DNA of 64,000 nucleotides from Pseudomonas vancouverensis (GCF_004348895.1 NZ_RRZK01000008.1:62001-126000); one strand, 5' to 3'; positions 19,735 through 28,689 are shown, counted from the first letter of the stretch. The notes: generated from the letters alone by a model not told the origin. A program made the numbers and translations.

Positions 19735-21165
19735 ATGCACATGCGAGTCGAGCGAAATTTTGTTAATGGCCACTTCACCGAACCTGCCAGCGAGGCGCTG
19801 ATCGCGGTCTACAACCCTGCGACTGAAGCCCTGGTCGGTCACGTTTCGGCGGCCACCGCCGATGAAGCCACCGCGGCAGTCGAGGCGGCGCAAGCAGCAC
19901 AAAAAGTATGGGGCAAGCTCACCAGCATCGAGCGCGCCGATCACTTGCGTGCCTTCGCCGATGCCCTGGAAGCCAATGCGCAAAACATCGGTGAAGCGCT
20001 GGCCGCCGAATCCGGCAAGAGCGTTGCCGACGCCAGCAACGAAGCCCGTTACGCCGCGCAGATCACCCGCTACCACGCCGAGTGGGCACGGCGTATCGAA
20101 GGCGAGATCATCCCCAGCGACAGCCCCAACGAAAACCTGTTTCTGCACCGCGAACCGATTGGTGTGGTCGCCTGCCTGATTCCGTTCAACTACCCGGTCT
20201 ACACCCTGCTGCGCAAGATCGCCCCGGCGTTGATTGCCGGCAACACAGTGGTGGTGCGTCCGAGCAACAACACGCCGACCTCGGCTTTCGAGATCGCCAA
20301 GGCCGTGCAGCAGTCCGGTTTGCCTGCCGGGGTGGTGAACATCCTGACCATGGATCACGGCACTGCTGCAGTGGTCTGCACCCATAAAGCCGTGGGCCTG
20401 ATCACCCTGACCGGCAGCGTCAACGCCGGGCGCATCGTGCTCGACTACTGCAAGGCCAACATCGCCAAGCCGTCCCTGGAACTGGGTGGCAAGACCCCGG
20501 CGATCATCGAGGCCGATGCCGACCTTGAAGCGGCCGCCACGGCCATCGTCGGCTCGAAGACCACCCACTGCGGTCAGTTGTGCACGGCGGTGGAGCGGGT
20601 CTACGTACACGAGAGCGTGCATGACCGCTTCCTCGCGCTGCTCAAGGCGAAGATCAGCGCGGTGCAGTTCGGCGATCGCGCCAACGATGCTGCTCTGATG
20701 GGGCCGTTGGTCAACGCCAGCTCGCAGAAGAACATCCATGCCATGGTCGAGCGCGCCATTGCCGACGGCGCGGTACTGGAAGCCGGTGGCTTCTTGCCGG
20801 AAGGCAAAGGCCATTTCTACCCGCCGACCCTGCTCAGCCATTGCCGCCAGGACATGGAAATCATCCAGGAAGAAATCTTCGGCCCGGTACTGCCGGTGCT
20901 CAAGTACCGCGACATCGACGAAGCCCTGGCCATGGCCAACGATCACCAGTTCGGCCTGTCGTCGGTGCTCTACACCGAGAACTACCGCACCGCGCAGAAA
21001 GTCGCCAACGCCATCGAGGCCGGCGAGCTGTACGTCAATCGCACCCCGGCCGACCCGTACCAGGGTTACCACGCCGGCTGGAAGCGCTCGGGCCTGGGCG
21101 GTGATGACGGCAAGCACGGCATGCTCGAGTTCACCCAGACCCGTCTGGTGGTGATGAAGTACTGA
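19735..21165 (+). CDS. AldA-like aldehyde dehydrogenase
   Basis: This is a 476-residue ALDH-superfamily enzyme most like lactaldehyde/glycolaldehyde dehydrogenase (AldA). The general base (E249 in LELGG) and catalytic Cys (C283 in GQLCTA) are present. The cofactor loop is odd: the usual KPSE/KPAE motif reads RPSNN (175-179), changing the NAD(P)-contacting Lys to Arg and the next acidic residue to Asn. Start is ATG 19735 or the ATG two codons later; no strong ribosome site decides. It heads a run of catabolic genes (MFS, enolase-superfamily, GMC) and would turn an aldehyde made by the GMC enzyme into an acid. Confidence 0.9.
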   Translation: MHMRVERNFVNGHFTEPASEALIAVYNPATEALVGHVSAATADEATAAVEAAQAAQKVWGKLTSIERADHLRAFADALEANAQNIGEALAAESGKSVADASNEARYAAQITRYHAEWARRIEGEIIPSDSPNENLFLHREPIGVVACLIPFNYPVYTLLRKIAPALIAGNTVVVRPSNNTPTSAFEIAKAVQQSGLPAGVVNILTMDHGTAAVVCTHKAVGLITLTGSVNAGRIVLDYCKANIAKPSLELGGKTPAIIEADADLEAAATAIVGSKTTHCGQLCTAVERVYVHESVHDRFLALLKAKISAVQFGDRANDAALMGPLVNASSQKNIHAMVERAIADGAVLEAGGFLPEGKGHFYPPTLLSHCRQDMEIIQEEIFGPVLPVLKYRDIDEALAMANDHQFGLSSVLYTENYRTAQKVANAIEAGELYVNRTPADPYQGYHAGWKRSGLGGDDGKHGMLEFTQTRLVVMKY

Positions 21166-21182
21166 TCTGCACGCAATACCTC

Positions 21183-21207
21183 CTGTGGGAGCAACTCGCT
21201 CCTACAG
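21183..21207. repeat. Degenerate short REP palindrome
   Basis: CTGTGGGAGC followed by GCTCCTACAG-like sequence with most of the central arms missing. It looks like a collapsed REPIN between the dehydrogenase and MFS genes. Confidence 0.6.
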
Positions 21208-21274
21208 GGGCCTGAGTAACTATAAAAACAATTATCAGAGCGCTCCGGACCACCGGGCGCCAGAGGTCTACTCG

Positions 21275-22597
21275 ATGTCCAAGCCTGCAACCCCTGTTGC
21301 CGCTGTTCGGGATGCGAACGCCGGTTCACACAGCCACAGCGACAAGGGCAGTCGCTATCTGCAATTGATGCTGCTGGTACTGGCCGCCGGTGCGATCTAC
21401 CCGATCCTGTACCTGCGTCAGGTCTACCAGACCACCATGCTCGAAGTGTTCCAGATCAACCACAGCGAGCTGGGTTATCTGTACTCGATGCTCGGCACGA
21501 TCTTCCTGCTGTCCTATCTGCCCAGCGGCTGGCTGGCGGATCGCGTGGCGCCACGCTTCCTGATTTTCTTCTCGCTGGTGGCCACCGGTGCCCTGGGCCT
21601 GTGGTACTCCACGGCGCCATCGATGACCGGGTTGATGATCATCTTCGGTTGCTGGGGCCTGACCACCGGCCTGACCTTCTGGGCCTCGGTGCTCAAGCGC
21701 GTGAAGATGATTGCCCACCACAGCGAGCAGGGCCGCTTCTTCGGCATTCTCGATGGTGGACGCGGCCTGGTCGAAGCCTTGCTGGCCACCGTTGCCCTGG
21801 CGTTGTTCGCCTTTGCCACCGAAACCCGTGGCGAGTCGGTAGCCGAAGGCTTCAAGCATGTGGTGTATCTGTATTCCTTCACCTGTATCGCCATCGGCTG
21901 TGTGCTGGTGCTGATCAAGGACCCGAAGGCGATGGAAGACACGCCAGCGGTGGAGAAGGGCAAGTACAACCTGCTCAGCGACCTGATCACCCTGGTGAAA
22001 ATCCCCGAGCTGTGGCTGGTGACGGCGATCGTGTTCTGCGGCTATCACATCTTCTGGGCCACCTACAGCTTCTCCGACTACCTGCAAGGTGGCGGCATGA
22101 CCGCCGTGATGGCCGGCACCATCACCACCATCAAGCTGTGGATGCGACCCATCGGCGGCATCGGTGGCGGCTGGCTCGGTGACAAGTTTTCGAACATCTC
22201 GGTGCTGTGCGTGGCCTTGCTGCTGGCCAGCCTGGCGATGATCGGTCTGATCGTGTTCCCGGCCCTCAACAGCCTCGGCCTGCTGATCGGCACGGTGATC
22301 TTCATTGGCCTGATGACCTACGCCATTCGCGGGTTGTACTGGGCGATCCTCGACACCTGCAACATTCCGCTGCGCATCACCGGCCTGGCCATCGGCATCG
22401 TCTCGGTGGTGGGTTACCTGCCGGACGCGTTCATTCCCTTGATCAATGGCTACCTCACCGAACAGTTCCCCGGTGCCTTTGGTTACAAGCTGTATTTCGG
22501 CTACATCGCCTTCGTCGGCCTGCTCGGAACCCTGGCAGCCCTGACCCTGCGCGCACGAATCAATCGTAAATCCACGAATAAGAAAACAGGTGCCTGA
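21275..22597 (+). CDS. MFS transporter
   Basis: This is a 440-residue inner-membrane transporter with 12 hydrophobic segments. The family loop between helices 2 and 3 reads SGWLADRVAPR. A soluble tail of about 30 residues precedes helix 1 and carries histidines. It resembles organophosphate/sugar-acid type MFS members, but no closer assignment is possible by eye. I chose ATG 21275; in-frame codons upstream run through the REP remnant. Its stop is separated by one base from the ATG of the enolase-superfamily gene, so the pair is an operon and the transporter probably imports that enzyme's acid-sugar substrate. Confidence 0.88.
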   Translation: MSKPATPVAAVRDANAGSHSHSDKGSRYLQLMLLVLAAGAIYPILYLRQVYQTTMLEVFQINHSELGYLYSMLGTIFLLSYLPSGWLADRVAPRFLIFFSLVATGALGLWYSTAPSMTGLMIIFGCWGLTTGLTFWASVLKRVKMIAHHSEQGRFFGILDGGRGLVEALLATVALALFAFATETRGESVAEGFKHVVYLYSFTCIAIGCVLVLIKDPKAMEDTPAVEKGKYNLLSDLITLVKIPELWLVTAIVFCGYHIFWATYSFSDYLQGGGMTAVMAGTITTIKLWMRPIGGIGGGWLGDKFSNISVLCVALLLASLAMIGLIVFPALNSLGLLIGTVIFIGLMTYAIRGLYWAILDTCNIPLRITGLAIGIVSVVGYLPDAFIPLINGYLTEQFPGAFGYKLYFGYIAFVGLLGTLAALTLRARINRKSTNKKTGA

Positions 22598-22598
22598 G

Positions 22599-23816
22599 AT
22601 GAAAATCGTCGCCCTTGAAACCCATATCGTTGCCGTTCCGCCACCGCACATCGGCGGCATGTACTGGCTGTTCGTCAAGATCAAGACCGACTGCGGCATC
22701 GAAGGCGTCGGCGAAATCTACGCCGCAACCTTCGGTCCCAAGGCCATGCTGCCGATCATCGAGGATGTGTTCGAACGCTACCTGCTCAACCAGGACCCGC
22801 ACCACATCGAGCGCTTCTTCCGCCAGGCCTATTCCAGCGGTTTCACCCAGCGTCCGGACCTGACCATGATGGGCGTGGTCAGCGGCCTGGAGATGGCCTG
22901 CTGGGACATCATCGGCAAGGCGGCGAACAAGCCGGTGTATGAGCTGCTCGGTGGCAAGGTGCATGAAAAGCTGCGCTCGTACACCTACCTCTACCCGGTG
23001 AACAGCAAGGGCGAGTACGACTACGACGATCCGGACCTGGCGGCCGAGTGCGCCATCGAGAACATGAACAAAGGCTTTACCGCCCTCAAGTTCGACCCGG
23101 CAGGCCCGTACACCGCGTACTCCGGCCACCAGATCTCGCTGGAAGTGCTGGAGCGCTGCGAAACTTTCTGCCGCAAGATCCGCGAAGCAGTGGGCGACAA
23201 GTGCGACCTGCTGTTCGGCACCCACGGGCAGATGGTGCCGTCTTCGGCCATACGCCTGGCCAAGCGTTTGGAGAAGTACGACCCGCTGTGGTTCGAAGAG
23301 CCGGTGCCGCCGGGCCAGGAAGACGCCATGGCGCAAGTCGCGGCCAAGACCAGCATCCCGATTGCCACCGGTGAACGCCTGACCACCAAGTACGAATTCT
23401 TCAAGCTGCTGCAAGCCGGTGGTGCGTCGATCCTGCAGATGAACGTCGCCCGCTGCGGCGGTCTGCTGGAGGCGAAGAAGATCGCCAGCATGGCCGAAGC
23501 CTACTACGCGCAGATCGCCCCGCACCTGTACAACGGGCCGATTGGCGCGGCGGCGAGTTTCCAGTTGGCGACCTGCACGCCGAACTTCCTGATCCAGGAA
23601 AGCATCATGACCTGGGGCGGTTTCCATGCCGAAGTCCTGACCAGACCGCTGCAATGGGAGGACGGCTACATCATCCCGTCCACCGAGCCGGGCCTTGGCG
23701 TGGAGCTGAACATGGAGGTGGTGCGCAAGCATTCGCCTTACACCGGTGAGCGCCTGCACCTGCAAATGGCGCCGACTCCGGCGGATGTCAAAGACACTTC
23801 GCCAGCCAGGGGCTGA
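22599..23816 (+). CDS. Enolase-superfamily (mandelate racemase group) dehydratase
   Basis: This is a 405-residue cytoplasmic enzyme with the N-terminal capping domain and (beta/alpha)7-beta barrel of the mandelate racemase/muconate lactonizing group. It is closest by eye to D-galactonate dehydratase-like members. Barrel elements seen are the beta-2 Lys (ALKFDPAGPY), the beta-4 Glu (WFEEPVPP), the beta-5 Glu (IATGERL) and a later His (IAPHLYNGP). At the beta-3 end, where the first Mg-binding Asp normally sits (VDFHG in DgoD), this protein reads FGTHG. Start is ATG 22599, with AGGTG upstream; a GTG at 22590 is the alternative. Its product would feed sugar-acid catabolism. Confidence 0.85.
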   Translation: MKIVALETHIVAVPPPHIGGMYWLFVKIKTDCGIEGVGEIYAATFGPKAMLPIIEDVFERYLLNQDPHHIERFFRQAYSSGFTQRPDLTMMGVVSGLEMACWDIIGKAANKPVYELLGGKVHEKLRSYTYLYPVNSKGEYDYDDPDLAAECAIENMNKGFTALKFDPAGPYTAYSGHQISLEVLERCETFCRKIREAVGDKCDLLFGTHGQMVPSSAIRLAKRLEKYDPLWFEEPVPPGQEDAMAQVAAKTSIPIATGERLTTKYEFFKLLQAGGASILQMNVARCGGLLEAKKIASMAEAYYAQIAPHLYNGPIGAAASFQLATCTPNFLIQESIMTWGGFHAEVLTRPLQWEDGYIIPSTEPGLGVELNMEVVRKHSPYTGERLHLQMAPTPADVKDTSPARG

Positions 23817-23840
23817 TGGGCTCTCAGACAATCGCAAAAC

Positions 23841-23925
23841 CTGTGGGAGCGAGCTTGCTCGCGAAGAGGTCAGTGCATTCGGCATGGATGTTGACTGATC
23901 CGACGCTATCGCGAGCTCCCACAGG
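23841..23925. repeat. REPIN, right arm shortened
   Basis: CTGTGGGAGCGAGCTTGCTC at 23841-23860 faces a truncated complement (ATCGCGAGCTCCCACAGG at 23908-23925), which lacks the AAGCTCG core. It lies between the dehydratase and GMC genes. Confidence 0.8.
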
Positions 23926-23980
23926 GGCAGTGCCTTGCTCAAGGGCATTCTTTGTATAACGACTTACGCGGTAACCGTGC

Positions 23981-25594
23981 ATGACATACGACTACATCAT
24001 CGCTGGCGCCGGTGCAGCAGGCTGCGTTCTGGCCAATCGCCTCTCGGCTTCCGGGAAACACACGGTGCTGCTGCTCGAAGCCGGCGGGAAGGATTCGTCC
24101 CTCTGGTTCAAGATCCCGGTCGGCTTCGCCAAAATGTATTACAACCCGACCTTCAACTGGATGTACTACAGCCGCCCGCAGAAGCAATTGAACAACCGCG
24201 AGATCTACGCGCCGCGGGGCAAGGTACAGGGTGGTTCCGGCTCGATCAACGCCATGATCTACGTGCGTGGCCAGGCCCATGACTTCGACGACTGGGCGGC
24301 CAACGGCAATGATGGCTGGGGCTTCAAGGACGTGCTGCCGTACTTCCGCAAGCTGGAAAACCATCCGCTGGGCGACAGCGAGTATCACGGTGGCAGCGGT
24401 CCGATCAGCATCACCCCGATGAAGGGCCAGACGCACCCGATCTGCGATGTGTTCCTCAAGGGTTGCGATGAACTCGGCTACCCGCTGAGTGACGATTTCA
24501 ATGGCCCGAAATTCGAAGGGGCGGGGATCTACGACGTCAACACCCGCGATGGTCAACGTTGCTCCAGCAGCTTTGCCCATCTGCACCCGGCCTTGAGCCG
24601 CCCGAACCTGAGCGTGGAGCATTACGCCCTGGTCGATCGCGTGTTGTTCGATGAGTCGCAGCAGCGGGCCACGGGCGTCGCCATCACCCAACACGGCGTG
24701 ACGCGCACCTTCATGGCCAATAAGGAAGTGATCCTCTGCGCCGGCGCGGTGGACACGCCGAAGATCCTGCAACTGTCCGGTATCGCCGATCAGGCGCTGC
24801 TGGCCCGGCACAACATCCCGCTGGTCAAGCACCTGCCAGCGGTGGGGCAGAACCTGCAGGATCACCTGTGCGCCAGCTACTACTACAAGGCCAACATCCC
24901 GACGCTCAACGACCAGCTCAGCTCGCTCTTCGGCCAGTTCAAACTCGGCCTCAAGTACCTGTTCACCCGCAAAGGTGCGCTGGCCATGAGCGTGAATCAG
25001 GCCGGTGGTTTTTTCCGTGGGGACGAGCAGCAGGCCAATCCGAACCTGCAGCTGTACTTCAACCCGCTGTCGTACCAGATCCCGAAGAACAACAAGGCCA
25101 GCCTCAAGCCCGAGCCTTACTCCGGTTTCCTGTTGTGCTTCAACCCGTGCCGGCCGACCAGTCGTGGCACCATCGAGATTGCCTCGAAGAACCCACGGGA
25201 TGCGGCGCTGATCGACCCGAACTATCTGAGCACGCAAAAGGACATCGACGAGGTGATCCAGGGCAGTCGCCTGATGCGCAAGATCATGCAGGCGCCGGCG
25301 CTCAAGGGCATTACCGTCGAAGAGGTGCTGCCGGGCCCGGTGGTCGATACCGACGCAAAAATGTTGCAGTACTTCCGCGAAAACAGCGGTTCGATCTATC
25401 ACCTGTGCGGTTCTTGCGCGATGGGGGCGGACCAGCAGAAGTCGGTGGTGGACAAGCGCCTGAAAGTCCATGGCCTGGACGGTTTGCGCATCGTCGATGC
25501 GTCGATTTTCCCCAACGTGACCTCGGGCAACACCCACGCCGCGGTGCTGATGGTGGCGGAGAAGGGAGCCGACCTGATTCTGCAGGACGCCTGA
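23981..25594 (+). CDS. GMC-family FAD-dependent alcohol oxidoreductase
   Basis: This is a 537-residue glucose-methanol-choline oxidoreductase resembling choline/alcohol dehydrogenases. It shows an N-terminal FAD fold (IIAGAGAAGCVLANRL, residues 6-21), the family signature 1 (GGSGSINAMIYVRGQ), signature 2 (GAVDTPKILQLSGI), and the C-terminal active-site region with His-X-Cys (YHLCGSCAMG) and the conserved N in SGNTHAAV. It oxidises an alcohol to an aldehyde, passing electrons to a quinone or O2. It has no signal peptide. It fits with the AldA-like enzyme upstream to convert alcohol to aldehyde to acid. Confidence 0.92.
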   Translation: MTYDYIIAGAGAAGCVLANRLSASGKHTVLLLEAGGKDSSLWFKIPVGFAKMYYNPTFNWMYYSRPQKQLNNREIYAPRGKVQGGSGSINAMIYVRGQAHDFDDWAANGNDGWGFKDVLPYFRKLENHPLGDSEYHGGSGPISITPMKGQTHPICDVFLKGCDELGYPLSDDFNGPKFEGAGIYDVNTRDGQRCSSSFAHLHPALSRPNLSVEHYALVDRVLFDESQQRATGVAITQHGVTRTFMANKEVILCAGAVDTPKILQLSGIADQALLARHNIPLVKHLPAVGQNLQDHLCASYYYKANIPTLNDQLSSLFGQFKLGLKYLFTRKGALAMSVNQAGGFFRGDEQQANPNLQLYFNPLSYQIPKNNKASLKPEPYSGFLLCFNPCRPTSRGTIEIASKNPRDAALIDPNYLSTQKDIDEVIQGSRLMRKIMQAPALKGITVEEVLPGPVVDTDAKMLQYFRENSGSIYHLCGSCAMGADQQKSVVDKRLKVHGLDGLRIVDASIFPNVTSGNTHAAVLMVAEKGADLILQDA

Positions 25595-25636
25595 TGTTCG
25601 ACGTCCGGTTGCATCAAAAATGAATTTCCGTCGAGT

Positions 25637-25662
25637 CCGCTGCTCATACGTTTAAGCAGCGG
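25637..25662 (+). terminator. Hairpin after GMC gene
   Basis: A perfect 8-bp stem (CCGCTGCT / AGCAGCGG) with a 10-base loop lies 42 bases after the GMC stop. It lacks a T run, so it is a weak terminator candidate or an mRNA-stabilising hairpin. Confidence 0.4.
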
Positions 25663-25708
25663 TTCAGAGCCCGCGAATTCATTGAGGCAATCAGGGAGCG
25701 GCACGGTC

Positions 25709-26116
25709 ATGAGTGGAGTACCGACGGCAGGTGGACATCCAACCGGCGGGTTGATTCTGGTGGTAGAGGACGATCCGCTGATCCTTGAGTTTCTCTGTGA
25801 GATTCTTCAGGAGGAAGGCTTTCAGGTCGAGCCGCACGTCAGCGCGGACGCAGCAGTGGTGTACCTCGAAGAGCATGCGCCGGAAGTCGGCATGCTGCTG
25901 ACGGACATCACCATGCCCGGCACGCTCAATGGCGCAGACCTGGCCAATCAGTTCGGCGATCGCTGGCCGGACAAGCCGATCATGATCATGTCCGGGTTCG
26001 AAACCCCGGACAGTTCAGGCGTGCGGCACCCGGTGTCATTCATCAAGAAACCCTGGGCCATTGGTTCGTTGCTGGACTGTGTCACCAGCACATTCAAGCC
26101 AACCCGGCTGAACTGA
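25709..26116 (+). CDS. Stand-alone response-regulator receiver
   Basis: This is a 135-residue CheY-like receiver with no output domain. The acidic pair (VVEDDP), the phosphoacceptor Asp (LLTDITMPG) and the late Lys (SFIKKPW) are present. A ribosome site (AGGGAGCGG) precedes ATG 25709. It follows the GMC gene after a hairpin and has no kinase beside it. Proteins of this shape often act in phosphorelays or bind a partner kinase encoded elsewhere. Confidence 0.9.
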   Translation: MSGVPTAGGHPTGGLILVVEDDPLILEFLCEILQEEGFQVEPHVSADAAVVYLEEHAPEVGMLLTDITMPGTLNGADLANQFGDRWPDKPIMIMSGFETPDSSGVRHPVSFIKKPWAIGSLLDCVTSTFKPTRLN

Positions 26117-26172
26117 CCGCAGCGCAGATGCTACATTGCCGGACCTGTCCGTTCGGCACCCGCGAGGTTCCC

Positions 26173-26859
26173 TTGTCCGATCACGCTGTCTTCAATACCA
26201 CTTACCGCGCCTTTCTGTTTGATATGGATGGCACTGTGCTCACCTCCATCGCCGCTGCCGAGCGTGTCTGGACCACCTGGGCGGTGCGCCACGGTGTCGA
26301 TGTCGAGCGTTTCCTGCCGACCATTCACGGTGCCCGTGCCATCGACACCATCACGCGCCTGGGCTTGCCCGGCGTGGATGCCGAAGCCGAAGCGAAGTGG
26401 GTCGCCGAGGCGGAAATCGAAGACGTCGATGGCGTTGCCGAGGTGGCGGGCGCAACGGGTTTTCTCAAGTCATTGCCGGCCCACCAATGGGCCATCGTCA
26501 CGTCCGCTCCACGGGAGCTGGCCTTGCGCCGTATGGCGGCAGCGGGCATTACCGAGCCTGGGGTGATGGTGACCGCCGAGGATGTCACGGCCGGCAAGCC
26601 TGATCCGGCGGGGTATCGTTTGGCGGCACGGCGACTGGGAGTCGAGATCGGGGACTGCCTGGTTTTCGAGGATGCCAACGTGGGCATACAGGCGGCGGAA
26701 GCGGCGGGTGCCGATATCGTCGTTATCACCTCGACCCATGAGCAGCCAATCCAGACGCGCCATGCGACGCTGGCGAATTACGAGGCGGTTGAGGTTCGCG
26801 TGGAGAACGATGGTCTGCGACTGCACGCTCCCACAGTGGGGCAGTGCGCGAATCAGTAG
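26173..26859 (+). CDS. HAD-superfamily sugar-phosphatase-like hydrolase
   Basis: This is a 228-residue cytoplasmic HAD subfamily IA phosphatase similar to YfbT/GPP types. Motif I is FLFDMDGTVL with both catalytic Asp. Motif II is IVTSAPRE, motif III the Lys in GKPDPAGY, and motif IV VFEDANVGI. The start is uncertain: TTG 26173 has GAGG at a good distance and gives the usual length, while ATG 26128 would add 15 residues. Its last seven bases overlap the end of the convergent methyltransferase-like gene. Confidence 0.85.
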   Translation: MSDHAVFNTTYRAFLFDMDGTVLTSIAAAERVWTTWAVRHGVDVERFLPTIHGARAIDTITRLGLPGVDAEAEAKWVAEAEIEDVDGVAEVAGATGFLKSLPAHQWAIVTSAPRELALRRMAAAGITEPGVMVTAEDVTAGKPDPAGYRLAARRLGVEIGDCLVFEDANVGIQAAEAAGADIVVITSTHEQPIQTRHATLANYEAVEVRVENDGLRLHAPTVGQCANQ

Positions 26860-27512
26860 ATCCTCGGGATCAGCCGCCAGGTGTGGGCGCAATAGGCGTC
26901 GTACTCGCTGCCGAACTGTGACCGCAACAAGGCTTCTTCGGAATGAATCCGTGCAATCAGCGGGATCACCGTCAACACCGCCAGCAACAACCCGACCCCC
27001 GAACGAAACGCCAGTGCCCAGCCCACGGCAATGACCAGCATCCCCAGGTAACTGGGGTTGCGCAGATGCCGATAGATGCCATCGGTCACCAGGCGGTGTC
27101 CCGGCTGGATCGCCACCAGTCCGCTGAATCTGTTGCCCAGCACGAACACCGGCCACAGGCGCAGCGCACCACCGAGGATGAACAGCAAGGCCCCGAGCCA
27201 GCGCACGCCTTCGCCACCGAAGGTGCAGAAGTCGATGCGGTCGGTATAGGCCGGGAGAAAACCGCTGACCAGACCGATGATGCCGAACGCCGGAATCACC
27301 CAACGGTTGGCCCGATCCTCCCGCTCACCCGAGCTCAGATTGACTCGACTGAACAGCGACACAACGGCCATCACCAAAGTTGCCAGCGCGACGACTGTCA
27401 ACGATCCATGGGAGAAGTACGCGGCAAAACCACCGATGCCCCAAATCGCCAGGGCGAGGTAGGCGAGGGTGCTGACGATGGCGAAAAACGCCAGTCTGGC
27501 TGAAACGTTCAT
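26853..27512 (-). CDS. ICMT/PEMT-family membrane methyltransferase
   Basis: This is a 219-residue membrane protein with four to five hydrophobic segments. It has a C-terminal isoprenylcysteine carboxyl methyltransferase-like / phospholipid methyltransferase motif (VTDGIYRHLRNPSYLGML, then EEALLRSQFGSEYDAY). Bacterial members methylate lipids or small molecules using SAM; the substrate is not known. I chose ATG 27512, which has GAGG upstream, over a TTG 15 bases earlier. It is convergent with, and overlaps by seven bases, the HAD gene. Confidence 0.85.
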   Translation of the reverse strand: MNVSARLAFFAIVSTLAYLALAIWGIGGFAAYFSHGSLTVVALATLVMAVVSLFSRVNLSSGEREDRANRWVIPAFGIIGLVSGFLPAYTDRIDFCTFGGEGVRWLGALLFILGGALRLWPVFVLGNRFSGLVAIQPGHRLVTDGIYRHLRNPSYLGMLVIAVGWALAFRSGVGLLLAVLTVIPLIARIHSEEALLRSQFGSEYDAYCAHTWRLIPRIY

Positions 27513-27547
27513 GACGGCCTCACTCAAACAAAACCACCTCCCTACAG

Positions 27548-27572
27548 TGTAGGAGCCGGCTTGCTGGCGCTG
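27548..27572. repeat. Single diverged REP
   Basis: TGTAGGAGCCGGCTTGCTGGCG is a lone REP of the GCCGGC core subtype between the methyltransferase-like and GlxA-type genes. Confidence 0.7.
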
Positions 27573-27618
27573 CTGTTTATCGATTGATCTTCAATGTCCA
27601 TTGTCCGCACGTAGCTGG

Positions 27619-28566
27619 CTACGCAGCCTGATCCGAGCGGGCATTGCGCCGGATCACCTGCGGCGGTTGTCCAAACGCGCGCAGGAACGCTTCGCGCATG
27701 CGCCGGCGATCAATGAAGCCGCTTTCGGCGGCAATCTGGTCAAGGTTCAGCCTGCCGCGTTCGAGCATCTGCCGCGCCGTTTCCAGGCGCAGGTTCTCGA
27801 TGGCCTTGGCTGGTGACTGACCGGTTTCGGCACGGAATGCGCGACTGAACTGGCGCGGGCTGAGGTTGGCCACTTCGGCCAGTTGCTCGACCGACAGGGT
27901 TTGTGCGAGATGCTCGCGGGCGTAGGCGAGCACGGTCTGGATACGGTCGGATTTCGGTTGCAGTTCCAGCAGGGCCGAATGCTGTGACTGGCCTCCGGCA
28001 CGGCGGTGGTACATCACCAGTTTCTGCGCCACGGCGCGGGCCAGTTCGGCGCCGTGGTCCTTTTCCACCATGGCCAGGGCCAGGTCGATGCCGGCGGTCA
28101 TGCCGGCGGAAGTCCAGATCGAACCGTCGACCACATAGATGCGGTCTTCCTCGACCTTGATCGCGGGAAAGCGCGCTTGCAACTCCCGGGCGTAGGCCCA
28201 GTGCGTGGTTGCCCGGCGCCCGTCGAGCAAGCCGGCCTGGGCCATGACAAACGCACCGGAGCAGATCGAGGCGGTGCGCCGAGCCGTGTCGACGCTGGCA
28301 CGCAGGTAGTCGATCAGGCCTGCGGAGGCCTGATCAAGGATCGAATCGCCACCGACGACGATCACCGTATCGAACACCCGCTCCCCGAATGCTTCGGTGC
28401 CGACGAAAAGGCCGCCGGAGGCACGCAGGGTCTGGCCGTTTTCCGATACCACGCGCACGTCGTACAGCGCTTCACCGGCGCTGAAGTTGGCGTACTCGAA
28501 GACCGGCATGGCTGCCAGCGCCATGGACTGGAATCCCTCGAAAACCACGAACGCCACGGAGATCAT
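27619..28566 (-). CDS. GlxA-type AraC-family regulator with DJ-1/PfpI domain
   Basis: This is a 315-residue regulator. An N-terminal class I glutamine-amidotransferase-like (DJ-1/PfpI) domain, residues about 1-190, contains the nucleophile-elbow Cys (ASICSGAFVMAQ). A C-terminal AraC DNA-binding domain (about 215-310) has two helix-turn-helix units (LSVEQLAEVANLSPRQFSRAFRAETG and LDQIAAESGFIDRRRMREAF). GlxA-type regulators often control neighbouring catabolic genes. It diverges from the SDR gene at 28690, and the 123-base gap holds an AACGTC-N6-GACGTT inverted repeat that could be its site. Confidence 0.9.
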   Translation of the reverse strand: MISVAFVVFEGFQSMALAAMPVFEYANFSAGEALYDVRVVSENGQTLRASGGLFVGTEAFGERVFDTVIVVGGDSILDQASAGLIDYLRASVDTARRTASICSGAFVMAQAGLLDGRRATTHWAYARELQARFPAIKVEEDRIYVVDGSIWTSAGMTAGIDLALAMVEKDHGAELARAVAQKLVMYHRRAGGQSQHSALLELQPKSDRIQTVLAYAREHLAQTLSVEQLAEVANLSPRQFSRAFRAETGQSPAKAIENLRLETARQMLERGRLNLDQIAAESGFIDRRRMREAFLRAFGQPPQVIRRNARSDQAA

Positions 28567-28607
28567 CGGAGTGTCCTCATATAACGATGTCCGAAAAACG
28601 TACTTTA

Positions 28608-28625
28608 AACGTCATTTGAGACGTT
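28608..28625. promoter_or_regulatory. AACGTC-N6-GACGTT inverted repeat
   Basis: A perfect six-base inverted repeat with a six-base spacer lies between the diverging GlxA-type regulator and SDR genes. More AACGT copies occur nearby. It is a plausible operator for the regulator, by position only. Confidence 0.4.
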
Positions 28626-28689
28626 GGCGAGTGCATTTATAACGTTTCCACCACGGCGAATGTCTCGCCAAACGTAGAGGAAACGCACC

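Noticed and set aside
26827-26840. GCTCCCACAGTGGG as a REP
   Set aside because: Only a fragment resembling a REP edge, located inside the end of the HAD coding region, so it was not listed as an element.
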